Part shown: piece by piece, positions 59,038 to 64,000 of the stretch | Layout of the letters: the number at the start of each line of letters is the position of its first letter | How positions within the stretch are numbered: the stretch's first letter is position 1 | Assembly: GCA_017459705.1 (NCBI GenBank) | Contig: JAFUCJ010000006.1 | Location: 1-64,000, forward strand | Length of the DNA stretch: 64,000 bases | Source: Candidatus Saccharimonadota bacterium | Lineage (GTDB): Bacteria > Patescibacteriota > Saccharimonadia > Saccharimonadales > Saccharimonadaceae | Direction: 5' to 3' | Made by a program: the position numbers and the translations under genes | The notes under the pieces: model-generated | Database searches by the model: none | The model's input: the letters and a program-made list of their open reading frames with translations, nothing else | What the model was told of the DNA's origin: nothing

Positions 59038-60228
59038 ATGAATACGAAAAATACGTGGAAAGAGAAGAAGACTAGCTTAGGGAACGCCATCATCATTGGT
59101 GCGGTACTTGCGGTACTTGGCGGTATAGTTGGGGCGAATTGGAATAATTTATTTGGTGGGTTTGCGCCTTATCTGGGTGCTAAGGCGGAGTCCGGTGTGG
59201 ATTGGACGGTTCTGGACGAAGTGTACACGAAGTTGTCAAATTCATATAATGGCGTAATAGATACCGAGGCGGTGATCGAGGGCGCGAAGAAGGGTTTGGT
59301 GAGCGCGCTGGGTGATATTTATACCGTATATTTCGATAAGGAAGACAGTGCGGATTTTTATGATGATTTGCATGGCAACGTAGGGTCGGGGATTGGTGTG
59401 GAGATGGGGCTTCGCGATGGCTATGTGCGAGTGCTTCGGACGTTGCCGGACAATCCGGCGCGGCGAGCCGGGATACTGGCGGGTGATATTTTATACAAAG
59501 TAAATGGCGAGGAAGTTTGGCAGAAAACGTCTGATGAGGTCGCAAAAGTATTACGTGGGGAAGCTGGTACGGAAGTAACTGTGACGGTAGTGCGAGATGG
59601 CAAAGAAAAAGAATACACCATGAAGCGAGAGACGATAAATAACGTATCGGAGTATGTGGAATATGACGGAAACACAGCGATAATCACTGTAACGAGGTTC
59701 GATAACGATACTGGGACTAAGGTGCAGAAAGAGGCGGCGGAGTTTGCCAAGAAAGGCATTAATAAAGTGATTTTGGATTTGCGCGGCAATGGTGGCGGAT
59801 ATGTATCGGCGGCGCAAGATTTGCTTTCACTCTGGCTTGATGGTAAAAAGATGTATACTCAGAAATCGAAGCATTACGGCAACATTACAACTGCAACGGC
59901 GAGCGGCAAAGCGTTGCTTAAAGATATGAAGACCATCGTGTTAGTAAATGGTTCGACGGCTTCGGCGTCGGAGATTGTAGCTGGGGCGTTACAGGATTAT
60001 GGTAAGGCGACGATTCTGGGCGAGAAGACTTATGGCAAGGGTGTAGTGCAAAATCTACTTGAATTGTCTGGCGGCGCAACCTTGAAAGTGACGGTGGCGG
60101 AGTGGTTTACGCCAAACGATAATTCAATCAATCATGAGGGCATCGTGCCTGATATCGAAGTGGAGCGTTCGTACGAAGACATCAATGCGATGCGCGATCC
60201 ACAGCTGGATAAAGCAAAGGCGCTCTGA
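59038..60228 (+). CDS. ctp: C-terminal processing protease (S41, Ctp)
   Basis: 396 aa. It has an N-terminal anchor segment (about 12-33), a PDZ domain (about 110-195, S-G-I-G-V-E-M and G-I-L-A-G-D-I-L) and the S41 protease domain with catalytic Ser in N-G-S-T-A-S-A-S-E-I-V and Lys in G-E-K-T-Y-G-K-G. It cleaves C-termini of exported proteins and in other bacteria controls wall hydrolases, fitting its place after the hydrolase gene. TATAAT is 6 nt before the ATG. Confidence 0.92.
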   Translation: MNTKNTWKEKKTSLGNAIIIGAVLAVLGGIVGANWNNLFGGFAPYLGAKAESGVDWTVLDEVYTKLSNSYNGVIDTEAVIEGAKKGLVSALGDIYTVYFDKEDSADFYDDLHGNVGSGIGVEMGLRDGYVRVLRTLPDNPARRAGILAGDILYKVNGEEVWQKTSDEVAKVLRGEAGTEVTVTVVRDGKEKEYTMKRETINNVSEYVEYDGNTAIITVTRFDNDTGTKVQKEAAEFAKKGINKVILDLRGNGGGYVSAAQDLLSLWLDGKKMYTQKSKHYGNITTATASGKALLKDMKTIVLVNGSTASASEIVAGALQDYGKATILGEKTYGKGVVQNLLELSGGATLKVTVAEWFTPNDNSINHEGIVPDIEVERSYEDINAMRDPQLDKAKAL

Positions 60229-61469
60229 TGAAAATCTTAATATCTACGGCTGCTTATCCGCCGATGATTAATGGCGTGGCTGTGTTTTCTCGTAACCTCG
60301 CAGTGGGTTTGGCGAAACGCGGCCATGACGTAATGGTGGTATGTCCGTCGCAGAACGGTAAGGCTCATGTGCGTACTGTGGATGGTGTAAAGATTAACTA
60401 TTTGAAGTCGATGACGGTGAAGATTTATCCGGATCAGATACATAGTGTGCCGCCAAAGAACAAGATTGGACGGTTGGAGTTGCCGAGATTATTCTATAAA
60501 CATGGTATTTCGATTTCGCCTTTTCCTCGGAAAGAAATTCAGCGCGTAATTGATGCTTTTCGACCCGACGTGGTGCATGTGCAGGTAGCTGACCCGATTG
60601 GCGTGGCGGTGGTTGCGTATGCGAGGAAATGCGGTGTCCCAGTCGTGACGACCGAGCATAATCAGCCGGAAGTTTTTACTGGGTCCATGCATCTGCCCAA
60701 GCCAATTGCTAAAGCCGTGAACGCCGTGCTAAATACGTATTTTGTTAATCGCCAAAGCAAGAGTGACTTTGTGACGATGCCGACCGAGAGGGCGATTGAT
60801 AACCTGATTTTGTCGCGCAGGAAGCCTTTTAGTGTACCGGTGGCTGCTATTAGCAACGGGGTGGATCTGTCCGAGTTCCATCCTGGACGAGCCGATGCGA
60901 TGATTTACGAGAAATATCATCTCGATAAAAACCGTAAGACTTTCCTGAGCCTCGGTCGGCTGGACCCGGAGAAAAATGTTTCTGCCGTGATTGAGGCGTA
61001 TTTGATGGCAGCCGAAAAGATGAGTGATACGCAATTAATAATTGTAGGGGATGGTGTGGACCGGGCGCGGCTAATCAAAAAAGCGGCGAGGCACCCGGAC
61101 ATACATTTTCTCGGGCGAGTGTTGCCGCCGGAATTATATTTGGTATATCGATTGGGCGACGTGTTTGTAACGGCGAGCGAGATTGAAACGCAAGGGATTG
61201 TGCTTATCGAAGCGGCGGCTACCGGCATGCCACTTATCGCGGTGGATAAGGGAGCCGTGGGTGAGGTTTGTCAAAATGGTAAGAATGGCATACTTTGTCG
61301 TCCGGGTGATGTGTCGGAGATGGCGGATGCGATGGTGAAAATCATGTCAGACGATAAGTTGCGCGCGGAATATTCGCGACAGTCAGTTAAAATTGCAAGT
61401 GAGCATGATCTTGAAAAAACGCTGGATAAGTTTATCAATATCTATAAGAGGGTAACTAAAAAACTTTAA
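60228..61469 (+). CDS. GT4 family glycosyltransferase
   Basis: 413 aa with the GT-B fold: N-terminal G-V-A-V-F-S-R-N-L-A-V-G-L-A-K-R-G-H, a D-V-V-H-V-Q segment, nucleotide-sugar site F-L-S-L-G-R-L-D-P-E-K-N and the E-T-Q-G-I-V-L-I-E-A-A-A-T-G-M-P-L motif. It is similar to lipid glycosyltransferases acting at the membrane (glycolipid synthesis); the exact acceptor is unknown. It overlaps the ctp stop by one base. Confidence 0.85.
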   Translation: MKILISTAAYPPMINGVAVFSRNLAVGLAKRGHDVMVVCPSQNGKAHVRTVDGVKINYLKSMTVKIYPDQIHSVPPKNKIGRLELPRLFYKHGISISPFPRKEIQRVIDAFRPDVVHVQVADPIGVAVVAYARKCGVPVVTTEHNQPEVFTGSMHLPKPIAKAVNAVLNTYFVNRQSKSDFVTMPTERAIDNLILSRRKPFSVPVAAISNGVDLSEFHPGRADAMIYEKYHLDKNRKTFLSLGRLDPEKNVSAVIEAYLMAAEKMSDTQLIIVGDGVDRARLIKKAARHPDIHFLGRVLPPELYLVYRLGDVFVTASEIETQGIVLIEAAATGMPLIAVDKGAVGEVCQNGKNGILCRPGDVSEMADAMVKIMSDDKLRAEYSRQSVKIASEHDLEKTLDKFINIYKRVTKKL

Positions 61470-61528
61470 GTCCGTTTTAACATGCTGACATTAGACAAGA
61501 TGGTGGCTAGGTGATATAATCTAATATT

Positions 61529-63811
61529 ATGGATAGATACGAACCGCTGAAAATTGAAGCCAAATGGCAAAAGATATGGGAAGAAACGAAGCCTTTTGAG
61601 GCGACAGAAGCAGCAGGCAAGCCTAAAATGATGCTTGCGGAAATGTTCCCGTATCCGAGTGGAGCAGGACTTCATGTGGGACATGTGCGTAATTTTACGA
61701 TTGTTGACGTGCTGACGCGGTTCTACGCGCAACAGGGGCTAAATGTGCTGAGACCTTTTGGATATGATACATTTGGCTTGCCGGCGGAGAATTATGCTAT
61801 CAAGACTGGAACTTCTCCGAAGGACGCGACTAGTGTCAACGTGCAAAACTTCCGCAAGCAGGCGAAGCGGCTCGGGTACTATGTGGACTGGTCGCGGGAG
61901 ATTAATACGAGCGATCCGGAGTATTATAAATGGACGCAGTGGTGTTTTTTGCAACTTTACAAGAAGGGGCTGGCATATCAAAAAGAATCGTATCAGTGGT
62001 GGTGTCCGGTTGATCAGACAGTGCTGGCAAATGAACAGGTAGAAAACGGCAAATGTTGGCGGTGTGGGCATGAGGTCGAGAAAAAGAAAATGAAACAGTG
62101 GTTTTTCAAAATCACCGAATATGCTGACGAATTGCTTGACGAGATTGATGCCCTGGATTGGCCGGATAAGATTAAAACCATGCAGAAAAACTGGATTGGG
62201 CGCTCGGTGGGGGCGGAAATTGATTTTGAAGTGACCGGCGGTGCGTCGAAAATTACAGTTTTCACTACTAGGCCCGACACGATTAAAGGTGCAACTTTCC
62301 TCGTAGTGGCGCCAGAGTATGCGGGGCTGATGGCTCTCACTAACGATGATACGCGCGAAGCGGTACTGGCATATAAGACGGCGGCGATTAAAAAATCCGA
62401 GATCGAACGTCAAGAAAATAAGGAAAAAACCGGTGTGTTTACCGGTTCGTACGCGATAAATCCGGCGACGAAGGAGCAGATTCCAGTGTATGTGGCGGAT
62501 TATGTATTATCTGGGTATGGTACGGGTGCGATAATGGCGGTGCCGGCGATGGACGAACGCGACCGAGAATTTGCCGAAGCATTGAAACTACCAATTGTTG
62601 ACACCGAGTTGGTGGACAGGGATTTGTACGGTACGCCAAAGGTTACTTATCGGATGCGTGATTGGCTGATTTCGCGTCAGCGATATTGGGGCTGCCCGAT
62701 TCCGATAGCTTATGACAAAGATGGCGATCCGCATCCAATACCAGAGGAGCAACTACCGGTGATAATTCCAGAGGTTGATGATTATCGTCCGGACAATTCG
62801 GGGCGAAGCGCCCTTGCTAAGGCAAAAGATTGGTTGAAAGTTGAGCTATTTAACGAAAAAACTGGTCAGGTCGAAGAAATGACGCGCGAAACGGACACTT
62901 TGGATGGTTACGCGTGTTCGTCATGGTATCTGTGGAGATATGCCTCGCCGCATGATACTATGCATGCTTGGGACCCAGAAGCAATCAAATATTGGGAGCC
63001 AGTCGATATATATGTGGGGGCAGATCATGCGGTGGCACACCTATTGTATGTGAGATTCTGGTGTAAGTTTTTTGCGGATGCAGGATACTTACCGTTTAGA
63101 GAGCCTATCAAAAAACTAGTCTATCACGGCTACATCAATGCGCCAGATGGTAAAAAGATGAGCAAAAGCAAGGGGAATGTGATTGATCCGCTCGACGTAA
63201 TCAATGACGGTTATGGGGCGGATACGCTAAGAACTTATGAAATGTTTATCGGGCCAGTAGAACTTGATGCGGCGTGGGATCCACGATCGGTCGGCGGTGT
63301 GTATCGGTTCTTGAATCGGTGCTATAATCTGATGACTGGGATTTCTGATTCGGTGTCCGGTGAGGATACTGCTGCTATTCGGCATAAAACCGTCAAGAAA
63401 GTCACGACCGACATCTACAAGTGTAATTTCAATACGGCGGTGGCGGCGTTGATGGAGTATGTGAATGAACTCTATAAAGTTGGAGCGAGCAGAGATGATT
63501 TGATTGCGCTAACGAAACTCTTGAAGCCATTTGCTCCGCATCTCGCGAGCGAAATGCTAGAACGCCTTGATGCAGACGATGAATGGCCGACATGGGACGA
63601 GAAATATCTAACGGCTGATACCGTGGAGGTAGTGGTGCAGGTCAACGGGAAATTGCGCGCAAAGTTGGCTATCCCGACGGAAGAAGCGACGGATGAAGTG
63701 CGAGTGAAAGAATTGGCGCTAGGAGATGAGCGTGTGCGAAAATATATTGCAGACGGCGTAAAAAAGGCTATTTTCGTTCCGAAAGCGCGGATACTAAATC
63801 TAGTGGTATAA
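61529..63811 (+). CDS. leuS: leucyl-tRNA synthetase, short form
   Basis: 760 aa, about 80-100 residues below the usual bacterial length. H-V-G-H (G-A-G-L-H-V-G-H-V-R-N-F), a zinc-like C-x-x-C (C-W-R-C-G), the CP1 editing domain (T-T-R-P-D-T, G-T-G-A-I-M-A-V-P-A-M-D-E-R-D) and K-M-S-K-S are present. The editing insert ends early: F-A-E-A-L-K-L-P leads almost directly to Y-R-M-R-D-W-L-I-S-R-Q-R-Y-W-G, missing the segment with N-S-G in relatives. TATAAT is 8 nt before the ATG. It ends 12 nt inside the convergent tsaC-like gene. Confidence 0.94.
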   Translation: MDRYEPLKIEAKWQKIWEETKPFEATEAAGKPKMMLAEMFPYPSGAGLHVGHVRNFTIVDVLTRFYAQQGLNVLRPFGYDTFGLPAENYAIKTGTSPKDATSVNVQNFRKQAKRLGYYVDWSREINTSDPEYYKWTQWCFLQLYKKGLAYQKESYQWWCPVDQTVLANEQVENGKCWRCGHEVEKKKMKQWFFKITEYADELLDEIDALDWPDKIKTMQKNWIGRSVGAEIDFEVTGGASKITVFTTRPDTIKGATFLVVAPEYAGLMALTNDDTREAVLAYKTAAIKKSEIERQENKEKTGVFTGSYAINPATKEQIPVYVADYVLSGYGTGAIMAVPAMDERDREFAEALKLPIVDTELVDRDLYGTPKVTYRMRDWLISRQRYWGCPIPIAYDKDGDPHPIPEEQLPVIIPEVDDYRPDNSGRSALAKAKDWLKVELFNEKTGQVEEMTRETDTLDGYACSSWYLWRYASPHDTMHAWDPEAIKYWEPVDIYVGADHAVAHLLYVRFWCKFFADAGYLPFREPIKKLVYHGYINAPDGKKMSKSKGNVIDPLDVINDGYGADTLRTYEMFIGPVELDAAWDPRSVGGVYRFLNRCYNLMTGISDSVSGEDTAAIRHKTVKKVTTDIYKCNFNTAVAALMEYVNELYKVGASRDDLIALTKLLKPFAPHLASEMLERLDADDEWPTWDEKYLTADTVEVVVQVNGKLRAKLAIPTEEATDEVRVKELALGDERVRKYIADGVKKAIFVPKARILNLVV

Positions 63812-64000
63812 AGTGGGGTCAATATGGAGATTGCCCTGACGAATGATGCGGGGGTGCTTTCCGGTGAAGTCGATAATAGTGGATGGTAAGTGTCCAGTGA
63901 CGGATTTCGGAGTGCCGCCGCGTGGATTAGCGGAAGTGAGAAGGAGAGGGCCGGTTTCGGGTAGAAGCTCGGCGAAAAGTGGGTAATCTGGAATACGGAT
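63800..64000 (-). CDS. TsaC/Sua5-like threonylcarbamoyl-AMP synthase (5' partial)
   Basis: The last 66 codons of a minus-strand gene enter from the right edge. L-L-L-T-S-A-N-P-R-G-G and S-T-I-I-D-F-T with R-I-I-R-Q-G-N match the C-terminal YrdC-domain pattern. The enzyme makes the precursor of t6A37 in tRNA. The stop is TAG at 63802-63800 and overlaps leuS by 12 nt. Confidence 0.8.
   Translation of the reverse strand: MRIPDYPLFAELLPETGPLLLTSANPRGGTPKSVTGHLPSTIIDFTGKHPRIIRQGNLHIDPTLYH

Noticed and set aside
1-64000. UGA recoding as in Gracilibacteria/Absconditabacteria
   Set aside because: Several genes end with TGA at the right length and RF2 is present, so UGA is a stop.
1-64000. CRISPR array, rRNA genes or insertion sequences with transposase
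   Set aside because: No regularly spaced direct repeats, rRNA signatures or transposase genes were seen.

Overview
The window most resembles a Candidate Phyla Radiation genome, probably Candidatus Saccharibacteria (TM7) or a close relative. This is inferred from several features. The S10/spc ribosomal operon has no L30 gene between S5 and L15 (a CPR hallmark) and no L29 gene between L16 and S17. Housekeeping genes are short and tightly packed, many small anchored proteins are unrecognised, and a diversity-generating retroelement (DGR) is present. TGA is an ordinary stop codon (several genes end in it) and a release factor 2 with its SPF motif is encoded, so this is not a UGA-recoding CPR lineage.

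Layout. 1-3780 is a complete DGR. It holds the 3' end of a multi-domain FISUMP/C-type-lectin-like target gene with a variable repeat (VR), a 300-aa accessory protein, a DGR reverse transcriptase, and an inverted template repeat (TR) on the opposite strand with a 330-nt structured leader and its own promoter. TR and VR differ at 32 positions by my hand alignment, 27 of them TR adenines. 3780-13406 carries rnhA, tyrS, rpmA, an RNA methyltransferase, an unidentified structured RNA, a flippase-like membrane protein, xseAB, a pseudo-kinase/pseudo-receiver pair, recO and ppa. 13572-17334 has glyS and rarA on the minus strand, a DUF4282-like gene and three minus-strand tRNA genes separated by hairpins. 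17375-29067 has hisS, a membrane CPTC protein with a DsbA-like protein, a small RNA, the yabE-rsmA pair, serS-hpf-secA, an M16 peptidase and murD. 29121-31107 has a small unknown gene, an Erm/KsgA-like methylase and dus. 31211-41584 has prfB and the ribosomal operon, split after S8. 41660-53372 has surface and anchored proteins, exonuclease I, lactate dehydrogenase, metG, an aquaporin-like channel, a 1081-aa membrane protein and pheS. 53373-64000 has pheT, the ftsE-ftsX-CHAP hydrolase cluster, ctp, a GT4 glycosyltransferase, leuS and the end of a tsaC-like gene.

The genes form a core translation set: seven aminoacyl-tRNA synthetases (Tyr, Gly, His, Ser, Met, Phe, Leu), RF2, 18 ribosomal proteins, HPF, and rRNA and tRNA modification enzymes. 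Cell-wall division functions (MurD, FtsEX with a hydrolase, Ctp) and DNA repair (ExoVII, RecO, RarA, ExoI) are also present. Promoters are strikingly uniform. An extended -10 (TGN followed by TATAAT) lies exactly 6-7 nt before many start codons, predicting widespread leaderless mRNAs.

The most unusual items are the DGR with its inverted TR and hairpin-bearing VR end, two unrelated palindromic sequences sitting in frame inside coding genes (xseA and dus), and the two-component pair that has lost both phosphotransfer residues. All function calls are from reading the sequence; no database search was made.
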